From the NCBI RefSeq assembly GCF_019097595.1, contig NC_080731.1:7879071-7943070 (forward strand): a stretch of DNA of 64,000 bases, in the 5' to 3' direction. Both the position numbers and the translations under genes were made by a program. A model generated the notes under the pieces. The model ran no database searches. It saw only the letters and a program-made list of their open reading frames with translations, and was not told the DNA's origin. Of the stretch, positions 25,036-38,715 are shown one piece after another; the first letter of the stretch is position 1, and the number at the start of each line of letters is the position of its first letter. Source of the DNA: Hemibagrus wyckioides. Its lineage: Eukaryota; Chordata; Actinopteri; Siluriformes; Bagridae.

Positions 25036-27704
25036 AAGGTGCCTTTCAGGCACTTTTCTTTTTATTATCGGTTGTTTTTCTGGACGATTAAAGCAGAGTC
25101 CGGCGGGATTGAAGAAGGGAGACTGGGGGGAGGGGAGAAGAAAATAGTCGCAGACACAGCAACACAGACAGCAGGGAGGACCCAGGCAAGCCAGCATAGA
25201 CCTGGCATTCCCTCAGTGAGCACACTCGTTCCAGCCGTGACCCTTCCCTGCCCAGACGACCGCTAGCAACACTTGTCTGCATGGCTCTCCGGTGACCTTT
25301 GAAATGACAGTCCTTTATATGGGTGTCCAGATGGAGCAGAGCAGCAATAGTGCTAACTGATATGTGTGTAACACACACCAGTCATAACACAGCCCCCGAC
25401 CGCACAGCAATCCATAGTGAGAAGCTGCTGCCGTCTCGTCGTGTTGAGAAGGGGGGGGGTGGCCGTGGTGATGGTGGTGGTGGTGATGGTGGTGGGGAGA
25501 CTTTCATTCATTTTTTTCCCCCACCCTTCATGTTGACGTTTGGGGCTTAGACAGAGGACTGACAGCCTTACAGGGGGCAGATGTAGCTAGATAGAATCTT
25601 GGTATAGTGGACTTTGTGCCAGGAAGATGGCATGCCACATTTAGAGAGGATTAAATAAATAAATGCTGGCGAGACTGTTGTGTCCACCCTTTGTTGGTGC
25701 CATACCAATCACAGACCAGTTACTCAACTGTCATGCATGTTGTGCAAAACCCTACACAGGCAGAAATCTCCTAATGCTTTTATTATTTTTTTCTCACACA
25801 GAGCTGTTAGACATTCTCTGTCTCCCATTGTATCAGCTTCCAACACAGATGTTTTCTGTGTATCCAATAAAAAAAAATTAAGAATCGAAGAAGTATCCGA
25901 TTTAAAAGTATTGTTAAAGGATTACAAAATCTTGATCCTTGTCAGATGTTGTGAACTTACAGCCATGCTTGCCATTGTCTCTGCGGGAATCCCTGTACCA
26001 CAGCCAATTCCATGCGTCTGTTTTCAGGCTTGTGACCCATGTGTTTGTGTGAGGCCATGCTGTAGGTCCAGACAGCCACAGCAACAGTACGCGTCACTAT
26101 GTTAGGCCACAGCACCCCCTAGCTATCTTTTCCAATATCAAGCTCGACTCAGTAGTGGAAACTTTCTCTAGTAAAACAGACAAGATAAAATAAATCGAAA
26201 ATTATTTGTCAGTAAGGAAAATCGACAAAATGTATATTTTAACTACAAATATGGAAAGGGAGGGATTGTTACAGGATATTAGGTCTACAGTTTGTAAAAG
26301 AATAAAAAAAAATGTCACTTGAAAGAGTTCTTTAGATCTAAATGGACGGTACTTGTTTTTCAGGACGATAAAAGATTTGAATGTCTCCATCATGATAAAC
26401 CTCTTGCATCTACATGGCTATAAATTAACTTAGGACAAGGAAGTTTTTAGCATGCTTTCTTTTCCCAACAACCCCAAGCCCATTACATGGTGTTTTCTAA
26501 CTGCATTAAGTATATCTGTTAAAATGACCCATTACATTAGCTTGCTTTTTCCCCATTCTGTACTACGGCATTTAAAGATACTATTTGCATAACATTTCTC
26601 AATATATTTATTTCTAGATTTTTTTTTAATTTGGTGTAGATTCCTACAAACTGGGTAAAGATATGGGACCGTGGTTAATTTGTGGAGCAGGGGTAGAATT
26701 GCTTTCCGGTGAGAAAGGTGAACTCTGCTTGCATAATCACAGGCATGACTATCCATGTGTGACTAAAATAATCAGAAACAGAAGATGTTTTGGTATGGAA
26801 GTAACATAAAATCAAATAATATACCATAATATTCCTGTAGTGCCCCATGTAAGACAAATGCTGGAGCCTTTGTGGCATCCGTCGTACTTCTTGACGACTA
26901 TTTGATGCGAATGGAGTGCAGATGTCACTTTATATTTCTAATGTCTTGTTAATGATGCAGCTTTTCCAACAGTTTTCTGTCGTTATGTGTGACAAATAAT
27001 CTTCAGGACCTGATGATTGATCAGGTGTGCACTGCTGTGCTGTGAATGTGGACAGAATGTATGCATGAAAATTTGTTTCGGGAGTGACAACAACTTGCAT
27101 TGTTAAATCAAATAGGGGAAAAATGATGTTTGGTTGTTCCGAAGGAACGACTAAAACAACCAAGACAATGTAATGGAGTTTGAGGATTTTAAACACAAGC
27201 AGAGTGAAAAGAAAATTTCCCTTAAAATGTCCCTTAAATCACAGTGTGTGTGAATATCATTACTTCATCAAGAACAGAAACATAACAAAAATATTATTCC
27301 CTATCCCTTCGTTTTTTAACTAGAAATGGTTAGCATGCCGTCACTTACAAATTAAACAGCTATTAACATCCTGTTCCTCTGATTTTGGTGTGTATTTGAG
27401 CATTAATTGCTCGATAACACAAAACACCCTGTCTTTAAATCTTTCTCAAGAAATGATCTGATTGCAAATAATCTAGACTGCTGCATATACAACAGGGCAG
27501 GTTCTTTTTGAAGTCTATGCTAGTCTATCATTCAGTCATTTATCTTCAGTATCCACTTTATCATGGACAGGGAGCCTTTTCCCTTTTAACCCGGCAGCAG
27601 AATTCAGCCAAGATGGGAGAATAACAGAATATTGTTTTGTTTTTGTTTGGTTTTTTTGTGTGTTTTTTTTTTTACCATTTTAATTCATTTTATTTTTATT
27701 TTTA
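25036..27704. other. arl15 intron 1 segment: no gene recognised
   Basis: Contains a G-rich run near 25450-25500 (GGTGGTGGTGATGGTGG type). Otherwise it is unique-looking DNA with short chance frames. Confidence 0.5.
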
Positions 27705-27840
27705 TTATTCATTTTCGGGGTGCCTATCCTGGGAACACTAGGCACAAGGTGGAAATACGCATTGGCTGGGCTGCCTGTCCATCCCAGGGTACCATACTCA
27801 GACATTCACACATTAATTCACACCTAGGGGCGATTTAGCA
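27705..27840. mobile_element. Dispersed repeat fragment (CACCTAGGGGCGATTTAGC)
   Basis: Contains TGGGCTGCCTGTCCATCCCA, ATTCACACCTAGGGGCGA and TTTAGCA, a short stretch typical of fish repeats near the family at 33945. It is preceded by a T-rich run. Confidence 0.45.
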
Positions 27841-30800
27841 TAATTTTGTATGTTTTATGCGCCACTCACTGTGTTCTTCTTCCAAAATATAAAATAGTAC
27901 TCACTTATTGCTAGTTCTGTCAGATTCCTCAAACCTCAAACCTGGTTAATTATGCTTCCTTTTTAAGAAATAGCCATGATTTCTAACACTTAGCATAGAC
28001 TTGCACACTGAGGACACTTCTTAATATAGTATGAAAGAATGCTTCAAATACAGTATGCATAATCTACAATATGACTGAATTTAAGGCTGTGAGATATTAT
28101 TATATATTATATTAACCTTCCCAGCAACCTAGATTGGCTGTGACCTTTTTCCTAAAATCATAGTAATGGCTGCTCATCTGTCAGAGGTAAGATCAGAGCT
28201 TAAGGGCAGCCTTGGAAAAACATTTGGGCTAAGAATGGACTGGAGTATCAGTCAAAAGGTGATTCCCACCGAGTCCCCATGCGTGGATCAGGTTACCACT
28301 GGCTAGCCACATGAAAGAGCCCCGGTAATCCACATACACAGGCGTCTGCAACTCCCCCTCGAGCCCCTCATCATAGCTTCCTCACCCCTTTACCCAAAAA
28401 CAGGAGCAGCACCAGACACAGCCCATGTTCCACAAATTTCAGCCTCGTCATGGAGGATTATCAAACCCTATGTATGACCCACCTAGGTTAGCTTAGTCTA
28501 CCCAGAAAGTTGTTTTTCTCCAGGCTCGTTTTGTTTGGCTGTAGCCCCTGGGGCCACTGAAGGGTGTGGGGAGGTGATCAGACCCCCAAATAGTGCAAGA
28601 GGGGGGTGCAGCTGTAAATCTTGATGTCACCAATGGGTAGGCAGTTGCAAACCATTATCATAAATCTGACAAACGCTAATTTGATGGGAGGCTGTATCTG
28701 TCTGGACTGGCTGGTCTAGACGGCCTATTGAGAGATCCTACAGCAGGGGGAACTGTTTGTTCCCTCACCATGACCATCTGGATCTAGCAATAAGCAGTAA
28801 GCTGCACAGTTCACAGACTGAACAAAGTGGGCCATTTCCATGGCCATTGTTAAGGGTAAGTTCCTTCAATGACTCTGCTATACAATATACTTTACTCTGG
28901 ACATTCCAGGACTGAATAACTCAAGTTCATTCTTTAGTCTATTTTTGATAAGTACTGAATTTTAAAAGACAGCACAGTGAAAAGAGGTCACATATATATT
29001 AGCACTAGCGATGTACTCAGGATGCTCCAGATGTAAAACTAATTTTAGGCCTTATATTGAAACTGATGTTAAGAGGGGCTGGAGAATGTCACTCACAGAG
29101 CACAGTGAGTCTATCCAGAAGGGTTTAAAGTGAGGCATGTCAGTGATGGATCCAAGAATATTGGCAGCTCCACCATTCACCACATGGCCCTCATGGTCCA
29201 ATTCATATCATCTCTCAAGTGGCTTACTGTCCAAAAGTTTATCTCCAGAATTTTCTGTGCCTATTAACCTTTGCACCAAGGGTTCCCTGTTATAATTATT
29301 CCCATGTTAGCTAAAATAGCACCAAGAAAGTCTTTACTTCCTTACTACTTTGACTCTTTTTCCAATCTGACAGCAAAACAAAGGATGGTTAACCTAGTGT
29401 GAAATGTTTTTGTTGGCACTCATTCTCACACAAATGTTGGGTAATCCTGTCCTTCTGCATAATTGGTCAGGAAAGAAAGAAATGGCGACATGAGAAATAT
29501 GATCTGAACAGCACGTCCTGCAGAGCTTTTGAGAGAATATCAGGACCCACATTGTCTTCCCTGGCGAAATAAAGAGTAAACATTTATCCATCGGAAGATT
29601 ATTCCGGAACAAATTTAACTTCATCACCGTGTTAACAATGTACAAGAGCCAGGGTTGAAGGTTGAGGGCTGTTTCGATGTTTCTTCCCCTTTCAACCCAT
29701 GGCAACATTTATACACAGAATATAACTTACAAGGAGCAAGAGAAGAGCAACAGGGGTAGAATAGGAGTTTGAAGAAGTATGCATTTGGGAATATAAATCT
29801 TATAACTGGAGAGGATGTTTCGTTTCTGCATATTCGTAGAAGGCGTGCAAAGTTTGCTTTTCGACACACAAAAAGAAATTTTGCGCACCGACATAGAGGA
29901 TCAAAGCCTGAGGGCCTCCTTTTCAATGAATGAATGATCGAATGTAAGGCCAACAGGGCATAGGGTACCCTAAAATCAAGATAGGGTACCCACTATGTCA
30001 TCCATCATAATTTTCTCACAAACCAAATTGCTTCTAAGGCCAAATTGTACCAAGAAAAAAATTGTATTTATTTATTCTAATTTATTTTCCAGAAGTGAAG
30101 TATGGGAATTTCCAGGCCCCACATAGACAAAAAAAGGAACAATGCATTTGTTTTTATATAAGTTGCACAATCCACGAACTGCCATCAAAGATGGCAAGAT
30201 CAAATTTGTTTTCATGACTTACATCATCACTTAAACCAAATAACCCTATAAAAAAGCCTGGCATGATCATTCAAGTAATTACTGTGTCATTTGAACATTT
30301 CTCAACATTCAGTGATAAACAGTGTAAACACATAATAGGCCAAAGTAGTTAGTCAACCACATATCTTGCTTCTGGGAAACAAAGAAACATGCTTCTACAA
30401 CAAATTTCAAAGGCAGCCAATATAACCAACATGTTAACATTTTGCAATACAAGAGCATGCTTATTCCCAGGGACTTCATTGTACAGAGTTCGGTAACTTG
30501 AATGGGCCTTCATTAGAGAGAGTTTGTGTCAACAGTTTATTATGCAAATAGCCATAGCCCCTTCATGTGCTGGCAGGTTCCAGCCGTCCCCCTTCACCCT
30601 TCATTGCCACACCACAAAAAAACACACCCCATACACTATACTGTTGGAATATTTAACAAACATCCTCTATGCATCTCTCTCACTGTGGCTAGTTTCAATC
30701 CGAATACAAAATCGCCTTCAGGAGGGAAGGATCCATAATGGCAGCCATTGTGGTCTCTAAGCTCCAAACGGTCTTTTTCCATCAAAGAACCTCCGGAAGG

Positions 30801-31247
30801 TTCTTGCTGGGTGCAGCTGAATGCCCACTTAGTCCCCATCCCGACCCCCGTGGTAGGGTGAAGGTTGAACCCATCCAAGGGACCCCACACCAAAATAGTC
30901 AATTAGGCAAAAATGCATGACAATGAATTTCAGCATTGTTTCAGTGATGGTAATGAGAGCCTTTCACCTCCCTATGAGACCTCTGATGTCTGTGCATGTT
31001 TCAAAGACCACAAGGCTAATGAGAACTCATTGCCAATGCTACCAAACATCTCTGACACCCTTTTTGCACCTGTTTATGTTTTCACAAAACATTTAGAAAT
31101 TCGGCAAAAATATATATAACTAGACCTTACTAAATATAATGTGCGTGGTCTATTGTGTAAAGTACGTCACTGGTTTTAGGTCCATTTGATAGAGTTTAGA
31201 TAGACATTAGAAGACGGCTACCAAAACAGCACAGTACCAGTCCCATA

Positions 31248-31251
<4 letters not shown>
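27841..31251. other. arl15 intron 1 segment: no gene recognised
   Basis: The portion 28100-28870 is more GC-rich than its surroundings and has no long frame; it may be a decayed element or regulatory DNA. A perfect POU octamer (ATGCAAAT, 30542-30549) lies in non-repetitive sequence. No exon was found. Confidence 0.45.

Positions 31252-31333
<82 letters not shown>
31252..31333. repeat. (AT)n dinucleotide run
   Basis: About 40 uninterrupted AT units in arl15 intron 1. Confidence 0.97.
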
Positions 31334-31336
<3 letters not shown>

Positions 31337-32029
31337 TTAACAGTTTCTGGGGATTAACATTTTTTAGTTTTAATACGTGACAATGCAGCCTCTTTCCTGA
31401 TATATCAAGACCTGATTTAGGAAAGATCGCCAGTGTAAGCTTAAGAATTATGACATGCCATGTAAAGTATTTTATCTTTTACGTGTGCAAATTAAAAAGC
31501 CAGTTTTGCCGATCTATGTACTCTTTATTTGTGATCATTTTTGGGAGCAAACCAGGATGTGACTGGAATGTTTTTCTATGTGACTGGAAGACTGCAATTA
31601 CCAGTATTCATTTGACATGGCATACAGACCTAGTCAAACTTGTAATAAAGTCTATGATCAGCTATGTGATATTCAGTACACATGTAAGATCTGGGTCCAA
31701 ATATTAAGCTAAAATGCTGAATTTCATTGATCCCATAACTGATCTCAGATATTTGTTTCATCTTAGTGTGGCAAAATATGTTTTTTTATTAATCAAACCT
31801 TAATATCACTAATACAAATTTAGTATACAGTATTTTTGGTAACTCTCCTAAGCCCAAAAAACATCACGGTGCATGAGGTAAGTGATAAATCATGACAGAA
31901 ATAGTAAATAAATAAATAAATAAAAGCACATCCTGAAGTACTACAGCAATTATCCAAAAAAATAAGCTTCGTCATTTCATTTCATTTCATCATACTTTTC
32001 ATTCCATTTCTAATTATATTTAGTGCTGT

Positions 32030-32260
32030 ATATCACTCACAGGACAAGTTACTTCATGTTACCTATTACATTCAAACAGCAATAAACATTGTCTCCCTCA
32101 CCAGCCTCTCTTTTTTGTTCTGTGTTAAAATGTAAAATAGGGGAAAAAGCTGCAGCTTGTCATGTTACTGAGAAACTGTAGAGTGTAAAGCCATCTGTCC
32201 TGAAACCTTCTTGCACCGACACTGGAGACTCCTTCCAAAAATGCTGAATAGAACTTTTCC
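32030..32260. mobile_element. Unclassified dispersed repeat (CTGGAGACTCCTTCC), copy 3
   Basis: Carries CTCCCTCACCAGCCTCTCTT, GAAACTGTAGAGTGTAAAGCC and GACACTGGAGACTCCTTCC in the same order as the copy starting at 23330. Confidence 0.5.
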
Positions 32261-33944
32261 CAAAACAATCATCCGTGTATTTTTAATCCATTTATGTGCG
32301 ATATGGAGCCTACAATCCCTGTGTACTACAGGAATGATAACATTAACATGCTGTTATCGGAAAGAAATCGATACCTTCGGACTCGAAACATTTAATAGCG
32401 CTGTGGTGTAAATGAGAAAAGATGTAGACAAAAGCTATCCAGTCACTCCTACATGCAATTTGGGATGAAGCCAGCATGTTGCCCCGAGGGGTGAGACCTC
32501 AGCCCTACATGTTTTTTCTACACTAGGGGATCGGGGGATTTGAACTACACTGTGAGACAAAAGGGTCTTAAGTGCCAAAACCAACATTTAACCACACCTT
32601 TGCAAAGGCTGGGGGAAAAAAACCTGCTGTCTGTTGACATGAGGAATGTTATGTCATACTATCTGAGGACATGGTAGTATATTAGATTATAAGAGTCCGA
32701 GAGCATGGGAACCACTTTCAGATCCATAATACTGAGCTTAGAATGAGAAGACTTTTTCCTCTCTCGCTTCTAAACTGTGTGAAGACCTGGATAATACATG
32801 AATTAACAACAACAACCCCCTATCTGAACAATCTTCAGCCAAAACCCTAGACGCTAGGATGGATGCAGAGCTAATTACTTTATTAGAACTGGATAATGGA
32901 CAGTGACCAACAGAAATCGCTAACAAAAACAAACGAGATCACGGGTAAGTCATTAAGAAAAAATGTTTCCCTTTCGTTATAAAAATCCATATGAGTGGAT
33001 TGTTCCAGACTGCCTGCATTGCTGATTATACAAGAGGCAAGAAATTCTGAACAAACTGTTAAACAGGCGAGCATTTTTCGTATTTCCGTTCTCACAAAAC
33101 CCGATCCATGTCCAAGACGGGACTGCTCCAAGTGTTTGTACTCCCAAACACATTCCATATTACTAGAGGAAGCATGGATTGAGGATGTAAGTTGTGAGTT
33201 ATGGAAATATATAAGGAATTACTGCTAATCAGAACATCTGCCGGTTGAAAACATCTGGAGGAGAACTAGAGCCAGTTACCTTTACCTGATGAATGCCTGC
33301 TGTCAGTTCACGATCAATGGATTATCCTCACGCTAGTTCTGCCTGACTCAATAGCATCCATGATCACTGATCTGTGTTCTCCAGTACTGTCCATGTATAA
33401 GGTCAAGGGTCTCCTGTTCTACATTGCTGTAGCTGTCTTGGGCCGTCTCTGATGGCAGACACCGTTGAAGTGTTATCTTCATTACAGAAGGTTTTCTTGG
33501 ACCCATGCCTATGACCAATTAACACTAAAGGCAGTGCTTACCAAGTATAAACACATACTTCGTGAGGCATTTATTTATACACAATGAGTAATTGATCTGC
33601 CATTGCATCCAGAGATCAAATTATGTAATGGAACAGTAAGACCTCTGGTCAGAACAGTGTAAAGTCTGGCTTAGACCAGCACTGATTAACAATCAGTCAC
33701 ATTTTTATACATCATTCGTGAATCCATCTGATGCTTAAAACATTTTTTTTTCTTTTGTGTGTGTTTTAGTTCAACAGAAAGTTCATCCAAATCCAAGCAT
33801 CATCCAAATTTCTTAAAGATCATGAGAAGACGAAAAGGACATCAATATTTTTTTATTTTTCTTTAATTGAATCACTATTGGCTTATTGATGCTGACTTGT
33901 GATGTCACGACAGAGATAATAAAATAATAAATTATTAATTAATA

Positions 33945-34283
33945 AATAAGATTTTATTTCATTGTCTGTACCGCTTTATCCGATCTATTCTTGGGTCACG
34001 GGGAGCCTGTCAGGCGTCATCAGGCATCAAGGCAGGATACAACCCATTGCAGGGCACACACACACACTCATGCAATCACACACTATGGTTGATTTAGAGA
34101 CTCCAATCTGCTTTGAAATATGTCTTTGGACTGTGGGAGGAAACCAGACCACCCAGAGGAAACCTATGAAGCATAGGGAGAACATGCAAACTCCACTCAC
34201 ACAGTGAGCAGGAGTGAGAGAGAAACTCGAACCCAGGAGGTGTGAGGCAAACGTGCTAACCACTAAGCCACTGTGCCACCCTA
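33945..34283 (-). mobile_element. Dispersed teleost repeat (GCTTTATCCGATCT family), copy 1
   Basis: Segments such as GGGTCACGGGGAGCCTGTC, CATCAAGGCAGGATACA, GTCTTTGGACTGTGGGAGGAA and CTAACCACTAAGCCACTGTG mark a widespread fish SINE-like repeat. The same segments occur in inverse orientation at 50577-50948. It has no coding content. Confidence 0.75.
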
Positions 34284-34289
34284 AAAGAG

Positions 34290-37200
34290 ATATGAAATCC
34301 TAGTATTTTGCGTCCTGTGCTAAATTTTAAGCATAAATTTTTATGCTTGTTTTCGTATAAGCAGAGTATTTCCAAATGGTTAAATGCATCTTCTCTTAGA
34401 TTTAGTGCTGAAACAAATTGTAGAATGTGGAACAATAAAGAGTCAAAAGGGTTAAATGGCATCTTAATCTTAGAATGACGCAAATGTAAAAATGACTATT
34501 GATACAGTGTGAATAAAATTAGCTAATACTTAGCAAAGTGGTGACTAGCCAGCTAGCAAGTTGCTAATGGTGCCTCGATCTCCCCCAATGAAGCTTCATC
34601 CTCGTTATTTTTTTTTTTTTATGCAAAACAGTATTAACAGATTCAGTTCAATTCTGTTCAATAGAAACAAATTGACTACTTACAGTTTTTGGGATTTGCC
34701 TGGAGGAATATAGCTGAAACTGACACATCCTTCCCCAGAGCCTTCTCTCTATTGTGCCTCCTTTTAAGAAGCAGTCTTGGTTGAAATGTGCTGAATAAAC
34801 TGTTAAGCTTGGACTGAAATTTTCACTGGAAAAATGTTCTTCACCCACTCACATCTGGATCCTTTGGAAAACTACACAAAGATGCGGTTTCCTCCCACCA
34901 GACAAACCAGCTCAAGGGCTGAGAGAACACCTGGATCAGGTGTGAACAAGTAAACTACAAAATCAGGAGCATGCAGGGAGAAGAACCCTGACGACCGGGT
35001 TGGAAAATTTTGTTTCAGCATTAACAATTACGTAATAATATTTAAACCAGAGCCGGACCTCAGAGACCATCCATCATCACACAAATAAATGCAATTCATG
35101 CCACGCACCAAGACAAGGCTTATTCAGATGGAAAAAATCATGACTTTTATTTAAAGTTGACTCTTCTTTTTGCGTTCAATTTTTCTAAATTGTTTTCTTT
35201 TTTCTTTTCTTTCTGACTTTTTTTTTAATTTAAATATGACTTCTTTTTTTGCTTTATTGATTTTTTTAAAAGCTAGATTATATTCTTTTACATCTGAATT
35301 TCTTTTTAAGTTGTCTTATTTTATTTTATTTTTAAAAAATAAAATCTGATTTTTTTTTTCTGATTTAAAATCTGAAAATTCTAATTTTCTTCTCTTTTGA
35401 AATTATTTTTTTCCCACTTCTTTTACTTAAAAAAATAACTTATTTATTAAAATTTATTTTTTATTTCAAGTTCCTCTATGTAATTTGTACTTATGGGGGT
35501 TTTTTTCTTGTTCATTTTATTTAAACTTCGCATTTTATTAAAAAATTGACTTTTTAAAAGTATTTAACATCTTTTTAAAAGATGGATTTTTGCAAAATTC
35601 ACTTTTCTTTTTAAATTGTTTTTTTTCCCTTTTACTTAGTACTTTTTTTACAAAGTACTTTTTTTTGTTTAAATTTTTAATTTTACTTATTTATGTTTAC
35701 TTATTTTACTTAATACTGACTTCTTTTTTATTTCAAGTTAAGATTCTTTTATTTGAAATGTACTTCAGTATTTTAAGTTGACTCATTTATAACTATTTAT
35801 ATAAATATACTTTCGAGTTTATTTAATTAAACTACAATTAGTGACTTCATTTCAATTGCTAGTTGCATATGAATTTTAGCAATTTTAACCCAAGACACAT
35901 CAGTAGACTATCAGAAAATATTGTGCATGTGTTTCATGATACGTTGCATACCTCTATTTTTATCTAATAAACATATTGCTATTCAAAACATTCAGTTCTA
36001 CCTAGAAATATGGATCTGTTCCAGTTTTCTCTTCCTCTGGCAGGACACTGTCTCTTTATCGGCATTTATTATCTAGAAATTACCCTAGAATATCGCGTCC
36101 TTTCAGAAAAATCCAGTTGCTGTTCTCTTTGCTGTTTATACATCAGATTTGAATTTGGATTCATTTGTTTGTTGTTTCATTTTTGTCGAGTCTTCTCGGA
36201 TCCAAAGTCTCGAAAAACAATCTCGTTGCTTATGAAATAGTAAATTCAGTCCAGATTGAGGCCCAGAGTGCCAAGCCCACCCATCATCAAAGCACATGCC
36301 TAGATACATAAAACGTCATGCATCGAAGGCGACATAGATCCTGAAGACAAAGGGCAATTTATTAATACGTCATTCATCCCAGGACAGTCTGTATCACAGC
36401 TTTAATGACTTTCAGCCTGAGCTTACTGCTAATATTATCACTTTGGCAGCATACAAAGAGCAGGCAGGACTTGTGACAAAACAATGATTTATATTATACA
36501 TAGCATAAATCATTTCTTCACATTTATGGATTAGGGGACTTGTTTATTGCAGCTCTCATGTTTAGATGTGGCTGTTTTGATTATCACACAGCCTTTTCTG
36601 AAGATTTGTCTCACTGCTTATACACAGTACTGCTGAATTCTCGAATCCGATTGGCCGGAAGGTGTTGGTGCATTTTGTATAAGAGTAGATCTGTGAGAAG
36701 TTCTGACTGGAGCGCAAAATACAGTACAGGTTATATTAATAAAAACTGCTTATGTACTGTGACTTGTATGACAGATGCTTCAATATGATCTGATAGTAAT
36801 TGCTACCAGATTAAAAAACACACACACACATCATATTCTCGTGGTGTTTTAGCAGTGTTGGATAACAGGTAATGTGGTTTCACTTTAAGACATTATTACT
36901 GGTTTAGTAGAATAATCCACGTCTTTTTCATTCCTTCCATATGACAGCTGATTTCTGTTTTTCTGATTGCTGATTGGGCGATGAATTCAAAGAGCACTAA
37001 AACGTTACAATCTAGACAGACAGGTCTAGGAGATGTTCCTTAATAAAAGAAAAAAAGGATTTTGTTTATTTTAGTTCCTCTATGGACATGCACAGGAGTA
37101 GAAGCTTGGGCTGGGATGATATTTGATGAAATGGTGCCACTTAGTGGTGAAATGTTCAACAGTTCTTGGGTAATAAAAAAAGGTCTTTCTGTCCATGAAG

Positions 37201-37699
37201 GATGAATTCTATCAAGTTGATCAGAAAAACCTTTACTGCAGTGCAAAACGTCACCTACCTACATACACCTTTCATATGCAAAGCTTCCTGCGTATTTAAT
37301 CAATAAATTGTCTAGATTTCTGATAACAGTGACCTCAAGGGCTCTTGGGATAGATTCGGGTTTGGTTCAAAAAGTCTTTGATACAGGAAACCATCTGTTA
37401 TTGATAATGCTAAATAATATGATGACATTATTATGAAATTCATGTATCTTGTCACACATCAGTAAGCGACCTACATCCTTAACACCTCCATAGATACTGC
37501 AGCAACAGTTACTTGTAGCCTAAGAGTAAAGGAAATGAAGCTCAGTTATCACCTTGATATCAAAGGTTCCAAACTCTACTTTTTCTTCAAACCATCTATT
37601 AATCCACACTTAATCCAATTCATCTTTACTGGGCTTTTATAGTCTGTTGTTCCAGGTATTTAATGATGTGCTCTTTATATTCATGAGTGTAGAAGTGGA
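34290..37699. other. arl15 intron 1 segment with a T-rich tract
   Basis: From about 35150 to 35810 the plus strand is extremely T-rich (repeated TTTTATTT, CTTTTTT words), with a strong strand bias but no clean unit. The part 36250-36540 is non-repetitive and could be conserved non-coding DNA. No coding exon was seen. Confidence 0.5.
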
Positions 37700-37800
37700 T
37701 TCAAGGGTTCAAGAAGCTTAATTGTTATTTCAAGCACATATAGCTGACACAGTACATAATGAAATTAAACAACGTTTCTCCAGGACCCGGTGCTACATAA
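37700..37800. mobile_element. Retroposon fragment (AATTGTTATTTCAAGCACAT)
   Basis: AAGCTTAATTGTTATTTCAA, then CACAGTACATAATGAAATTA and CGTTTCTCCAGGACC are typical of a dispersed fish retroposon related in style to the piece at 5690. It lies just before the GT/GA minisatellite. Confidence 0.45.
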
Positions 37801-37861
37801 ACATACAACATAGAGTTCTAACACAAAAACAACACAGAGATTTGACAGAAGTTTGTCTTAG

Positions 37862-38008
37862 CCAGTTCAGTCCTGAGTCTGTGTGTGTGTGTGTGTGTGT
37901 GTGAGAGGGAGAGAGAGAGAGATTTGTACAGTTCAGTCCTGAGTCTGTGTGTGTGTGTGTGAGAGGGAGAGAGAGAGAGAGAGAGAGATTTGTACAGCCC
38001 AGTCCTGA

Positions 38009-38045
<37 letters not shown>

Positions 38046-38089
38046 AGGGAGAGAGAGAGAGAGAGAGATTTGTACAGTTCAGTCCTGAG

Positions 38090-38155
<66 letters not shown>

Positions 38156-38170
38156 ACAGTTCAGTCCTGA

Positions 38171-38201
<31 letters not shown>

Positions 38202-38202
38202 A

Positions 38203-38239
<37 letters not shown>

Positions 38240-38276
38240 ACAGTTCAGTCCTGAGTCTGTGTGTGTGTGTGTGTGA

Positions 38277-38321
<45 letters not shown>

Positions 38322-38339
38322 ACAGTTCAGTCCTGAGTC

Positions 38340-38387
<48 letters not shown>

Positions 38388-38426
38388 ACAGTTCAGTCCT
38401 GAGTCTGTGTGTGTGTGTGTGTGTGA

Positions 38427-38465
<39 letters not shown>
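37862..38465 (+). repeat. GT/GA compound minisatellite, 8 units
   Basis: Each unit is TTTGTACAGTTCAGTCC then TGAGTCTG, a GT run and a GA run. The TCCTGAG landmark falls at 37871, 37937, 38003, 38083, 38165, 38249, 38331 and 38397, so unit lengths are 66-84 bp. The first unit has a different left flank (TTAGCCAGTTCAG). Confidence 0.95.
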
Positions 38466-38468
<3 letters not shown>

Positions 38469-38479
38469 CCAACATTTAC

Positions 38480-38715
38480 ATTATTTACTGTCCAGTGTCA
38501 CCCAAATGAGGAGGAGGTTCCCTTCTGAGTCTGGTTCCTCTCGAGTTTCCTTCCTTATATCATCTCAAGGAGTTTTTCCTTCCCATCATCACCTCAGGCT
38601 TGCTCATTAGGGATAAAATAGTAACTTAACTTTAAACTTTATCATTTTTTTCTGTTTCTATACTTCTATACAATGTCCATTGTTAAAAGCGCTATATAAA
38701 TAAATTGAATTATTA
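38480..38715 (+). mobile_element. Retroposon 3'-tail repeat, copy 2
   Basis: It directly follows the GT/GA minisatellite. It carries TGTCACCCAAATGAGGAGG, TTCCTCTCGAGTTTCCTTCC, GGAGTTTTTCCTTCCCATC, CAATGTCCATTGTTAAAAGC and the end GCGCTATATAAATAAATTGA before an ATTATT-type tail. Confidence 0.75.

Noticed and set aside
37862..38465. Regularly spaced repeat that might suggest a CRISPR array
   Set aside because: Spacers are GT/GA runs of varying length, not unique sequence, and the genome is a vertebrate's.
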